Assembly: GCA_030867875.1 (NCBI GenBank)
Contig: JAOWCC010001501.1
Coordinates: forward strand, 27,920,792-27,984,791
Reading direction: 5' to 3'
Origin: Actinernus sp. WN-2022
Taxonomy: Eukaryota > Cnidaria > Anthozoa > Actiniaria > Actinernidae
Length of the DNA stretch: 64,000 nucleotides
This document shows positions 32,176-44,900 of this stretch, piece after piece. Below the pieces are notes generated by a model. That model worked only from the letters and a program-made list of their open reading frames with translations. It did no database searches and had not been told where the DNA came from. The stretch's first letter is position 1; each line of letters starts with the position of its first letter. The translations under genes were made by a program, and so were the position numbers.

Positions 32176-33243
32176 TTAGCCAGTAACAAAACGAGCGGGG
32201 GACTGGAACCGAGTCAGTAAAACTAATTCAATTAATAACTAGTCAAAGTGAGCATTATTTTCCAAAAGAACAGATCAAACTTAGCTAGTCTGGAAAGTTT
32301 GGTGAACTTTGGTTCAATATTGACATTGCTAGAAGGCTTCAAATATGTCAATTTTCCCATACAAACTCTCTTATTTTTTAACGTTGTCCCTCCAAACCAT
32401 ACAATCATTGAAAAATTTTGGAGGGACAAATAAATTTCAATGGCTTATAATTCAGACAAAATTCACTTCAATCACGTCAAACTTGGCACACATGCTAATT
32501 TCAACGTGCTCTATTATACAAATAGACTGTGTCCGTCGAGGAACTATCGGCTGATAGTTGCCCGCGGAAATTTGATGTTCTTAAAACAAATATAAGCCCG
32601 AGAACGAAGTTCGAGGGCCTATATGCTAGTTTTAAGAACATCAAATTTCCAAGGGAAACTATCAGCCGATAGTTCCGAGACAAACACAGTCTATTTGTCG
32701 TTATTGTTCATCACAAAATCGTCTTCCGCTCTCAGCGGGCACTATCGCCTGATAGTTTGCATCCGCGGACGTCAACTATCACGCCACGTGATCGCTTTTG
32801 GCCAATGAGCGCGCGCCACAATTTTGTGGTGAACTATAATATACAAATAGACTGTGTCCGTCGAGGAACTATCGGCTGATAGTTGCCCGCGGAAATTTGA
32901 TGTTCTTAAAACAAATATAAGCCCGAGAACGAAGTTCGAGGGCTTATATGCTAGTTTTAAGAACATCAAATTTCCAAGGGAAACTATCAGCCGATAGTTC
33001 CGAGACAAACACAGTCTATTTGTCGTTATTGTTCATCACAAAATTGTCTTCCGCTCTCAGCGGGCACTATCGCCTGATAGTTTGCATCCGCGGACGACAA
33101 CTATCACGTCACGTGATCGCTTTTAGCCAATGAGCGCGCGCCAAAATTTTGTGGTGAACTATAACATGTGATGAACTTCATTTTAGAATTAGAGTAATTC
33201 TGATAAACTAGGTTCCAGTCCCCTGCTCGTTTTGTTACCGGCC
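32176..33243. mobile_element. 1068-bp element with two internal palindromic repeats, 8-bp TSD
   Basis: Inverted ends GCCAGTAACAAAACGAGC and GCTCGTTTTGTTACCGGC, flanked by AATTGTAA (32168-32175 and 33244-33251). Inside are two tandem copies of about 325 bp (32515 and 32842 onward), each itself a near-palindrome around CTATCGGCTGATAG. Eight-base duplication fits hAT-type elements. Confidence 0.75.
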
Positions 33244-33984
33244 AATTGTAAGCTATTATAGCACGTGAGTGCAAGTCATTGTGACACGTGCATTGTAATT
33301 GTAAGCTATTATAGCACGTAAGTGCAAGTCATTGTGACACACGTGAATTGTAATTATAAGCTATTATAGCACGTCAGTGTAAATCATTGACACACGTGAA
33401 GCGTAAGTCATTCTGACACACGTGAAGCGTAAGTCATTGTGACAGACATGAAGCCTAAGCTATTATAGCACGAAGTGTAAGTCGTTGTGACACACGTGAA
33501 TTGTAATTTTAAGCTATTATAGCACGTCAGTGTAAGTCATTGTGACACACGTGAAGCGTAAGTCATTGTGACACACGTGAAGCGTAAGTCATTGTGACAG
33601 ACGTGAAGCCTAAGCTATTATAGCACGAAGTGTAATCTATTATAACACGAAGTGTAAAGTTATTGTGACACACGTGAATTATAGGCCGTATTATAGACGT
33701 AAAGGGCGGGAACTCTTTATGGAAGTTATAGTACTTGTTTGTTTGTAAGTTACGTTATAATAAATCTACTATTGTCGTTGCACACCTCGGCGACAGTACA
33801 TTAGCACACTCTATACAGTTGTATTGTTGTTGATGCGGTAAAGAGTTATTAATTAAGTATCTTGTGCAGTAGGTCTAGTTTATTCTATTCTTTAGGGACA
33901 CGTTCGATTGACCGTATTCTGAAATAAGAATTGATCAAACAAATTACGATCTGTAACTTACTGATTCAGGTACATTTTTAGCCT

Positions 33985-34465
33985 GAAATAAAGCCGCCTC
34001 CTCAGCTTTGCATTTTACCCGAAAACAAGAGTAACGAACCCATTTACCATCCCGTATCAATAGTAATATCTCATAAAAAATAAAGGCGTTTAAATTAGAA
34101 CTTACATGTTATAAACAAAACCTGAGTCGCGGTTGTTTATAATTGTTGTTAGTATATACCACATCAGTGAATATCACTTTTCGCGCGCTCTGATTGGCTA
34201 CTCAAACAGCGAATATGATTTCATATTCACCTCCGAGCGAAGTAACGATCACCTCGCGCGAGTTTTTGGCCGTTTGACAGAAAATAAAATAACTATTTGG
34301 TGCTGGCTATTCACCTGAAGTGTGGTATATACTAAAACTATTATTCACCTCAGTGTCGGTGAATAGTGGTGCATATTTACCACGCCGAAGCGGCTCGGCA
34401 AATATCCAGCATATTCACCTTCACTTCGGTGAATAATTGTTAATTAATTATTCATTCTCTAGGCG
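33985..34465 (+). repeat. Duplicated segment, copy with MITE insertion
   Basis: Same flanks as 28420-28600, interrupted by the TATACCAC MITE. Confidence 0.65.
34138..34440 (+). mobile_element. MITE, TATACCAC family, copy 2
   Basis: TTAGTATATACCACATCAGT at the left and GTGTGGTATATACTAA at 34320, then a second hairpin of TTCACCTCAGTGTCGGTGAA type. Absent from the paralogous site near 28575. Confidence 0.65.
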
Positions 34466-34485
34466 CCTCCGTAGCTGCTGATTTC

Positions 34486-34860
34486 TAGCCTGCTATGCAG
34501 ACGTATTTTTCACTCATAAATTCGAAGAAAAAAGTAACGTCTGCTTACCCGAGAGCTTAATTAGTTTCCAATATGCAAGCATGGCGTCAACAGGTTTGTT
34601 TTATTTTTCTTCCCAATCAAAGCCATTGTTAGAATTTTAGTGAATTGGCGCGCACTCTCCTATGATTGGTCAATGGCAAATTTATTGTCTGAATTCCTTT
34701 TAAATGTAACATTACGTCACTTTCCAGGATATGGAAGGTAAAATCTGATTGGTCCATAACACAATGAGGTGTGCATATTGGAAGCTAATTAAGCGCTCGG
34801 GTAAGCAGCCTTTTTCTTCGAATTTATAAGAGTGAAAAAATACGTCTGCATAGCAGGCTA
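34486..34860. mobile_element. TAGCCTG-family MITE, copy 1
   Basis: 375 bp; inverted TAGCCTGCTATGCAGACGTA termini. Flanks GCTGATTTC and CTGTATTTC form an imperfect 9-bp duplication. Opposite-orientation copy at 40204-40591. Confidence 0.75.
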
Positions 34861-35600
34861 CTGTATTTCAGCCAGTAGCACATTTTGCACTGTAAGCAAC
34901 AAACCTTGCTGACATATATACATTTGGTATTCAGAGATCCCGATACAAGCGATTTGTAAGCATCATTCTGTGAATTCTTATTCCGGAATACGACCAATCG
35001 AACGTACCCTAAGTTTCTAACCCGGGAATGAAAGCCTCAAACAGTTTGACTTGCCATCCCAGCTGTGTTGTATGGCTTCCTGGAATGAGCTTTTTAGACG
35101 GAATGATGTAAAAGAAAGTAAAAGTAATTGAAATTAAAGCAACTTTATTTAACGTCGGTAACTCGTGACAGTCTGGTGAGACTGATAAACTTGGGGCCGA
35201 CGGGAGACCTACGATTTTACATCCTTATCCGAGAAGACGTGAAGGTCTAACCATTTGCAGTTGTTTCACAAAGACAACATCTTCTCCTCAGTTATTTTAA
35301 GATAGAATATACTCATTTTCTATAAGTATATTTAGCTCCAAAATTATTCTTCGCCATTAGCTGGTTTCTTACCGGGTTGTCTATAAAGTGTCTAATCAGT
35401 TTCAATCATTCCGGAATGCTATGTGATTTTGGTTTTACGACACTCGATCGGAAATCCCCCTTGGAATAATTACTCCAACTTTGTCCGAGTACCGTACGTG
35501 GCATTCAACGATTTCATGATATCATAAAATCGACAAATAAGGTCCACCGTTCAGTTGGGTACACTTTTTCACACGGACGAATGCGATGGAAATCAATAAA
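34861..35600. other. CRYL1 downstream region; nothing recognised
   Basis: No ORF or repeat could be supported. Confidence 0.4.
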
Positions 35601-35601
35601 T

Positions 35602-35607
35602 TTTATT
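35602..35607 (-). terminator. Candidate poly(A) signal AATAAA, CRYL1
   Basis: Minus-strand AATAAA about 140 bp past the CRYL1 stop codon. Confidence 0.45.
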
Positions 35608-35748
35608 ATATTTTTAGATATCAAGAAATCAAACATTTTTCTCTTCTATTCTGTAGGTGCTCAGAAGAGTTGAACATACACTCCATTTGCAGTCGCACAG
35701 AACTTCCCAAAAACCTTTTGCATGCTCTGAATATTGGGTATGACTTGG

Positions 35749-35972
35749 CTATTTAGTCTTCCTCTGTGCTTGCTGGACCTTGTGTATGGCTAGAGCTGCC
35801 AATCGCTCATCGCGCCACTTCCGTCTCTCGTTCAGTTGATCGAGTGGAATGGTTCGGCACAAGTCCTCCTCGACCTTATCTAACGTAGCGCCGCTAAGTG
35901 GCCTGGGTTGTCCCTGTTCCTCACATACATTGACAATGTTGCTACCGTACCGCTCACAATAGTCTCGGATAC
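35749..35972 (-). CDS. CRYL1: CRYL1 last exon and stop
   Basis: Starts after a GTTGACAG acceptor and completes the split glycine codon. Encodes [23 protein letters not shown] and [12 protein letters not shown], and ends at TAG 35749-35751. It matches the CRYL1 C-terminus in length and sequence. Confidence 0.93.
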
Positions 35973-38900
35973 CTGTCAACATAGGAAAAAGGGTTAAAGA
36001 CAGCGTATGTGCACACAAGCCATTTAGTAACGTAGAGTAACCTTTCCCGTAGACTTTTCGATTCTCGCGCTCGCTTTTTGACCCAGTAATCGCTTATATA
36101 CCCAGTGACTCAGCGAGTTCGACTTGGAGCAAGTCTACCTTTCCCAGGACCTTTTCGCGTCGCCTGCTCGCTTCTCTACCAGTATGTGTTTGTATAGAAA
36201 CTTTACAACTCACCCACCCCTCCCCCACACTTCACCCTAACCTTTAATGGTTAATCATTAATAGAACGATGCATATCCAAGGGAGGGGTGGGTGGGTAGT
36301 TTCCCAGAAACCGGGATTGAGCCAATTTTTACTATTCACCTATTCACTTGATGTAGAATCGACATACATGATAACAAAGCTAGGTAAAGAACAGAGTCTA
36401 CACTCACCATTAGCATTGAGATGCATTGTCTCCAGTGGACCTAACAGTGAGTATCGCAGACCCAGTCCTTCAGTCATAGTAGTGTCGATATCCTCTGCGC
36501 TACATACCCCGTCCTGTTTGACGGGAATTTTAAAATGTTGGAATTACCACCGTTTTCATTGCTACGCGATGGCGCGAGACCAAAGTTGCACGTGTAGTTT
36601 GCATTGGACTTCTGTCAATCATACAAAGCTTAAAGTGGGAGGGGCAAACCCTAGGACGACGGCACAAAGACAATAGAGGCAATTTGCGCAGTCAGACACA
36701 TTTCGGTCGTTGTCTGAAAACTACACAACGTGAATCCTCAAGGTTTTACGTAAGAGAGTAAATTATTCTGTTTTCCGTTCCGGCTGAACGGAACTCTGCT
36801 TATCAGAAAAGCAATAAAAGGCGACTACTAAAAGAACAATAAACACGAAATTCGAGGAGACAATACGTCACGTCCCGCCGTCACAATCAATTACCCCTCC
36901 CACTTTGTATGATTGACAGTTAATTACCCTTCCTACTTTGTATGATTGACAGTCATTACTCCTCCCGCTTTGTATGATTGACAGTTAATTACCCCTCCCA
37001 CTTTGCATGATTGACAGTCAATTACCCCACCCACTTTGTACGATTGACAGTTAATTTCCCCTCCCACTTTGTATGATTGACAGTTACTTACCCCTCCCAC
37101 TTTGTATGATTGACAGTTACTTACCCCTCCCACTTTGTATGATTGACAGTTACTTACCCCTCCCACTTTGTGGGATTGAGGGAAATCTAATGCAAACTAC
37201 ACGACTTTGATCTCGCGCCATCGCGTAGCAATGAAAACCGTATCAAAGTTCTCCTATCAATAAGCTTTACTAAACTACGTGTATATATACCCGTTTCCAA
37301 ACACTGGTTGAGCCAGTCTACACAACAAGTGCGGTTTACTGTCTTTGTGTCTCAATACGGCCGGTAAACAGGGACTGGACTAGACTTTCTCAAGTTCTTT
37401 TCAATTCTTTTTTGTGCCTTTTTGGTTTTGTTTCCTTCAAGTTCCAAACAAGTTTTGTACGCGTCAGTTTGGTTACAATTTCACTCGAAATTTGAACTTC
37501 AAAGCAATTTCTTTTAAAAAGTACAAGCTTCTGTAAACCATAAACCAGTCCCAAATTTAATTGGTTTGTAGTATCAACTAATAAAACTCTTGCAATTTTC
37601 CTCTTAACCCTCGGTCTTTTCTGCGGTGTGTCGACTTTCTGTACAAAAAACATTCATTTACAGCTACATCTGCTCCGGCGATTTCTACCGCGCAACATTC
37701 TGCAGACCTGTCGTACATCTCATACACCGACTCGCTGTAAAAGTAGGGAGGTGCTCTTGTGGCAAAGACTAAGAACTTATATGTTTAAATAAAACAACTA
37801 CAACTGTTTCTTATTGCGCATGCTCGACGAAAATATATCATTGTATCTTGGCGCTGACCGAAAGGTATGTGGGCTCTGGGTACGAGAGATTGACAGCTCA
37901 GGGAGAAACTCACCTCTACTAGTCTCCAGGCCTCCATGATCACTGCGTATTGTAGACGGTTGAGTATAAACCCATTTACTTCCTTTTTGACCACAACGGG
38001 TGACTGTCCAATGTCCTTCATCAAACTGACTGTCTTTTCTACCACAGAACTGTCTGTCCAAGGAGCAGGGACAACCTCCACAAGGGGTATATAGTACGGT
38101 GGATTGATCTGAAAATAATCAGTTTGTTTCTTCTGACGTTATGCCTTGTACATTGGCTGCATTTGTGTCATCCATGGAATCAATCACGGTTTCTGGGAAA
38201 TCCCCACCCATCCCCCACACTTCACCCTACTTTTAATGGTTAATCGTTAATAGAAAGATGCACAAGGGAAGGGTGGGTGGGTAGTTTCCCAGAAATCGGG
38301 ATTGAGCCCATCGATGTCAATATATAACTTGTAAATTGTCTATACTGTTGACTCAAGAATAAACATGAAATCTCTCAGTTATCTAACTCTTAACTATAAA
38401 TAAGACTAACGAGACCTGAAACAACCATGGGGGCTGATCAAAGCCAGGTCCCGGCTAATCCTCAGATCTAATTGTAATTTAGTGTGTTGGTTTTTGCGGA
38501 GGGAGGAAAACCGGAGAACCCGGAGAAAAACCCTCGGATCAAGGGCGAGATAGGCAACAGACTCAACTCACATATGGCGCCGCGTCCGGGAATCGAACCT
38601 GGGCCACAGAGGTGGGAGGCGAAGCGCTTAACGACTGCGCCACCCCGGTTCCCCTGGGAGGTGGGGGTGGAGGTGGGAAAATACACACACAAATGTATGA
38701 GTTTAGTAGTATATATGTTATTTACCGGCCGGAAGGTCAGTATGTATTGTACTTGCTTTGGTCAATTCAGTCGCGCGCTCGCACAAGAAGCGATACAGTT
38801 GTCAGTCTTGAGCGTGTTATCTTTGTTTCACTCAAATCAGTGGCAATTTTCTGCAGTTTTCCCTTTTTTGAAAGGCTTTTAATACGACGTGTTCAATTCT

Positions 38901-41900
38901 ATGGTACGTTTACGTAAAAATCACGTCAACAACTTTTTGATTTTGAAAAACTTTGGAATTAGCCGGTCCGGATGAGGCCAAACCGGACCGGGTCGCAGCC
39001 AATCAGAGCGCGCGATTTCAGTGGATTCCGGACCGAACAAAAAAGGTACAATATTTTTTAGCAACCTCAGCAAGACAAAATATTGTTCAGGCCACCTATG
39101 ATGTTCAGATGAACCGGAACCAGAAATTCCTTACTTATCGTTTAATATGTTCATTAGTTCGACTTGGGGTCATGCAGGACTATATTGCTAGTTTCTCCAC
39201 ATGACAAAGATAGAGTTAGGGTTGACAAACTTACGGGGTGTGCTACAATGCATCTGTTCCTTAGTTTTAGAGATTCAGTGAACTTGGACGGCACAATGCA
39301 GGATGATGAGCTGGCTAGAATGACGTCCTCTCTGGACACTTTCTGTTCCAAGTCAGAGAAGACTTTCTTCTTGAGGTCTACATTTTCAGGTATGCATTCC
39401 TGCAGGTGTGATGAGAGTGCATTCATGATATTAAAGTGAGCAAGCTATTATACTGCATGTGTAACAAAAGAATACGTCAAGCAAGAAAAGGAGATGAGAG
39501 AGATGGTAAAATTATAAACAACTATATAAAGACATTAATGCTTGCATGTCTTCTTGGATTTACAGTGTAACTACTGTAACTGCAGCGGCCACTTAGAAAA
39601 CTAGAAATTAATTACGGATCCAAAATGTCGATGGCTGGTATTGGTCGACCGACCACTTATACTGTACCAACCGGTGCAACATTTGCATTGCGGAAAAAAA
39701 GTATTCCAAATAATTAATTACAAATCCTAAAATATCCATGCGATTTTCTTCATTGAAAATACTCCAACTTCAAAACGAGTCCACCAGATTTGCTTTACCG
39801 GATCATAGCTCAAGCAAGTTGAAATGCTATTGTCTTGTACTCAACACTGATTGGCTCAAATAACCGAAGTTGGAATGCGTTGTTTTCGTTCTGCAACGTG
39901 ACTGCAGGTGGTTCTTATTGTCTAATGCATCAGCCAATTCCAGCAATGTCCATTCTCTCCCCCCCCCCCCGGAATTGACTGGTGCATGCAAGTAAGTTGT
40001 GGCCCTGGTTACAGCAGTCGCACAGTAAGAAAATATATAACACAATAGGAACCAAACAAATACTAATGGTTTTGGTTTAGAACTTGATTGGCTTAAACAT
40101 TATTCACAGCCAATAGAAAGCTACATGTACTAATTAAAATATAGCAAATGCAAAACCAAAGCAATCATGCAGTTATTTAATTTTTGACACTCGATCAATG
40201 CAGTAGCCTGCTATGCAGACGTATTTTTTCACTCTAATAAATTCGAAGAAAAAAGTAACGTCTGCTTACCCGAGCGCTTAATTAATTTCCAATATGCACA
40301 CCTCATTGTGTTATGGACTAATCAGATTTTACCTTCCATATCCTGGAAAGTGACGCATGTTACATTTAAAAGGAATTGAGACAATACATTTGCCATTGAC
40401 CAATCATAGGAGGGTGTTCACTGGCGAGCTAATTCACTAAAATTCTAACAATGGCTTTGATTGGGCAGAAAAATAAAACAAACCTGCTGACGTCATGCTT
40501 GCATATTGGAAACTAATTAAGCGCTTGGGTAAGCAGACGTTACTTTTTATTCGAATTTATGAGTGAAAAAATACATCTGCATAGCAGGCTATCAATGCAG
40601 CCGCTCTAATTAATTTTAATTAGTTGTTTGAGAAAGAAACATAGCCAAGGCCACTTGAGAAATTAATGTAACTCAGTACAAAAATAATTATTTGTAAGTA
40701 AAAAATTCACACTCTACATTTGATAAGATATAAAAGTCGTGTACATGTTCTGTATTTTACATGGAGCTCACCAACCTGCACATAGAAGACTCCATCCAGA
40801 GCTTTTTCCAAATCATCACATGTCGTCACTAAACTAAATGCCTCATCAGCAGTCTTGCATTGTCCCTTCATCAATGCTTTGTTCTCCAAATCTTGTAGTT
40901 GTGTGTGTATACTGTCTAGAGCACTAGACAGCTGGCTGGCTACCGTGTCATACAGGACAACATTATAACCAGCACTAGAAAATAACTGAAAACAAATACA
41001 TGTATATGTACGTATGTTATCATGTCGAATTTAGAAATTCAAAAGAAAATTTTAAAGAGAGGGACTAGCTTGAAAGCACAGTATAAAGGGAAGTGTCAGC
41101 TTCTAGCATTCTTCCTCAGTGTGGTTGAATGCAATATCTTATCATTGGGCAGCCTGTAGTTTGGAAGTGTATTTATCAATGGGAAGCCTGTGTTGTGGTA
41201 TGCAAAGTATTTATGGCTCATGGTTTATCCCAGACCCTGGGCACTGTGCCTGTTTACTTGTCAAGTTGAGCCATGATGAGCTCACAAGGTTTGAATAGAA
41301 CTGTTTATTTGTTCAACTTCTTGAACACTTTACAGTCATGACACTGAAGAGTCCTCATCAGGGCTCAACTTGACTGGTGCAGTGGCCAGGCCGAGCCATA
41401 AATACTTTGCATACCTCAACACAGGCTTCCCAATGATAAATACACTTCCAAACCACAGGCTGCCCAATGATAATATTGCATTCAACCACAGGAAGAATGC
41501 AAAAGCAATCTCTCATAGGGTTACCTGTGTTCATGCATGGATGCCAGAAAAAATATGTTTGCTTTCTATCCACAGATGTAACTATCAAGTACCTGTGTCG
41601 ATAGCTCACTTTCAATGTATGCTTCAAAATTTCAGTATGAGACTCCAGCTAGGTAATTAAATGTATTGTTTTCTAGAAGAACAGAATAAATTTAATTTTC
41701 CTCAGAGCCTCATAATTAATTAAACTTTTGTGTGTGCGTAACGACAACATAAACTCTGAGTCAGTACACTAACACAGCTTTGGTCCTCACTGGTTTATTA
41801 CAGATCTTTCTTTGTCTTATATATTACATGGTATGTAATACGTTTGGTATTTACGGTATTTACGGTATGCACTGTATGTCCGGTATGCACGGTATGTCCG

Positions 41901-44900
41901 GCTGATAAACTAATGTTACACTATTCCAAGGGGGGGGGGGGGGGGCGCTTCCCCCCTTTCATTGGTATGCCCCCGCACTCCCCTGGCTAATCGCGCCGAG
42001 GTTCGACTTATGGCGCACTTTTACGGCCCCCTCGATCTTTCTGCATTTCCTGGATCCGACCCCGATTCCCCCCTCATATAAAACAACATTACTAGATGTC
42101 GTAACCATAGCGCATAGGGGATGGATAAGCTTTAAGGTACGGTGGGTCGTACTCGTTCCGATAGAGGGAGGGGGGCTGGTCTGGCTTGGCGGGTTGAGCA
42201 GCCATAAACGTACACTCGCCGGATTATTTGGCGGGTCAAACAAATGTTCCCGTATCACAGGCATGCACGTGACTAGGTTTGAGATTTTTATGATGTACTA
42301 TCATGGTTCTGCCATTTCCCCCTCTAATTTTGTAGTCCAGTACGCGTCTTCTGTCTAATAGATGGTTTGCACTCAATCCCCAGAGATTCAAATGACAAAG
42401 GGCATGGCGGCCATGTTGGTGTACAGAACAAAAGAAGCTTACGAAGAATCTATTGTTAACTGTATACCAACATGGCGGCCATGACGTAACGTGCAAAGGG
42501 TCTATACTTTGTGAGGGTTATCCAATTGTCTGTGTTATCTGAATGACGTGATCGTATTCGGTCGCGACCTCCACGAGCATTGCGAACGCTTAGAAATGGT
42601 GTTATCCCGAATACGAGAACAATCTACGCGTAAAACGTTCTAGATGCAAATCACAGCTAGTAAAGTTACTTATTTAGGCCATGTCATTTCGCAATGCAAT
42701 CAGGCGTTGAACCGGATCCGATTGAAATATCCGCTGTCAAAAACATAGTACCACCGGCACCGTGAGGATTTCTTTTGGGAATATATCGCGGACAGATTCT
42801 AGAATATCATCCGTACGAGGTAGAGGTACAGAGTTTAGTCTACGGAAGTCGATACAGAAACGACATTCTCCGGATTTTTTCTTTACAAGAATTATAGAGC
42901 TCGACCAAGCGCTTGTGCTAGGGCGAATAACATCCTGAGATAGCATATCCTGAATTTGCCTTCCCGCCTCTTTCCTATGCGAATATGGTATTCGTCGTGG
43001 CCGTTGCTTTATGGGTGGACTAGTACCCGTGTCGATCGTGTGAGTGAAGACAGCAGAGTTGCCAAATCCTTCGTTAAAAACGTCGGAAAATTTACATAGG
43101 CGTTCTGATACGTGCTTTCGTTCAATATTTCTGAGGGATGTGTCGATTGCCGCCTGGACTTTCGTTTCAAAACCTTTGAAATCTTCCACAGGACAGTCTC
43201 CTGTTGCACCACATATTACACTGTTCCGTTGCGACGCGGACTCGACTAATAGGGAAAAACTCGCTATATGTTCTCCTTCGGTTAATTCTATTGGCTTATA
43301 CGAAACTCTGATGGGCACTAGCCGATCTTGATCTGGTTTTACAACAACGTCGGTGTGCAAGATGTAAACCCTCCCTATCGAATTCATCGTTGAAATTCTC
43401 TGTGTCATTGAGAGGGCTTATCATACCGAATTTGGCGGTCGCCTTTTTGGTCACTTTCCATCCTAGGAAGGGCTATAATTGCATTGACCAAAGTATTAAA
43501 CAGCGGCGCTACTTTTGAGTTGGGATTCTAGATCTACTAAAACTGTGGTAGCCTTATTAAAATCCCTTTGCCCTCCCTCGGGATTCAGTACGACCCCTGA
43601 AAGACTTGACGTGGGCTGTATAGCTGACGGGGCAGTGTTCGCGCATAGGGGACAAATCGCAGCTTGTGATAAACAGTGTTTAGGCAGAGTACTGAAATTA
43701 CAGAAAAGAGCTGCAAGAGTAATTTTATTTGCATATCGACTTTCACCATCGGTGCAGCTGTTTAATAAACTGCGCTTGCTACCTTTTATGAAGAGTCAAA
43801 AATAAGTAAATGTTCTATTGTATATAAGCGTATCCATGGCAACCTTCCATCCTATTTAATTGAGCAAATCAAGCTTAATAATCAATTACATGCCCGTAAC
43901 ACAAGATACTCTGGTATTAATGTGATTTGCCCCCGTTATTCTAGAGAAACTGAAGGAGGTAGAACATTTGCTGTAACAAGTTGTAAATTATGGAACTCTC
44001 TACCATTAGATTTAAGGAAGCAAGACTCTTTATATTCTTTTAGACGTAACATGTGGAATCGAATTTTTAGTGAGCAGAAATTTATACATCATTTTGTTAT
44101 TTAATTCAATTTTATCCGTTTTCTTTTCCTGTTGTCAATTTTTTTATGACTAGTCTAGTTTTATATATTCTTGCATTTTTATACTTAAATTAAGCTAGTT
44201 ATAGATTAGTAGTTTTTTAGATTTTAATATTGTATATGTAGGACGTAGAGCTTTTTATCACTGTTTGTATTTTAACTACTAGGAGGGCCACAAGTTTATT
44301 AGCGTTGCTATTATGTGTTACCCTCGCTAAATATAGTCTTTATTATTATATTATTATATAATCCCGTGGGTACCCCCACTAGGTGTCCAATTGTTGCTCT
44401 CTACAGTCAGTTTGTGCTTGCTAAGAAAATCCCAACCTAATACACAATCATAGCTAATATTGTTAGTGACTAGTGACAAGATTTTGCTGCGAAGAATTTA
44501 ACTTGAGCGGTAACTGTTCCTAAAATATCTAAGTGTCAACGTGCCTATGATCCATATCAATGATACTGGATATGTTACTATACTATCTGTGAAAGCTATC
44601 TGCATCTGTTTATTTAACCGATATAAAAAAAAACCAATAACACACAAAATTAGAAGAAAGTAAATGAATGAATAAATAAATAGATAGCTACATAAATAAA
44701 TAAACTTACGAATAAGGATGCTATGATAGCTATTTTCAACTGTAGTCTACTGTAAATACTACTATAGTGATATTACACTAAATAATTAAATAGGTGAAAT
44801 AAATAATGATAATATGAAAACGTTCGTACTGTTATGGATTTTACCAAAAATGACAAAACTTGACAAATATTTCTGAAGCCATCAGTACTCTTAGAGTTAA

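Larger units (their letters stand above)
29480..33700 (+). repeat. Degenerate CACGTG-rich minisatellite, about 4 kb
   Basis: Built from words AAGTCATTGTGACACACGTG, AAGTGTAAGCTATTATAGCA and variants, basic period about 26 bp with a longer 40-bp form. Units are clean at 31680-32170 and 33250-33680 and increasingly diverged toward 29480. Interrupted by the element at 32176-33243, by unrelated sequence around 29760-30660 and by a G tract at 30845-30866. Confidence 0.8.

Noticed and set aside
36933..37166. 77-codon minus ORF with an 11-residue repeat
   Set aside because: Translation of the 33-bp array.
38575..38653. Genuine tRNA gene
   Set aside because: A and B boxes are present, but the sequence continues into a SINE body shared with two other copies and lacks a paired acceptor stem.
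41325..41365. Second hammerhead motif
   Set aside because: CTGATGAG is present but the GAAA part is altered; too weak.
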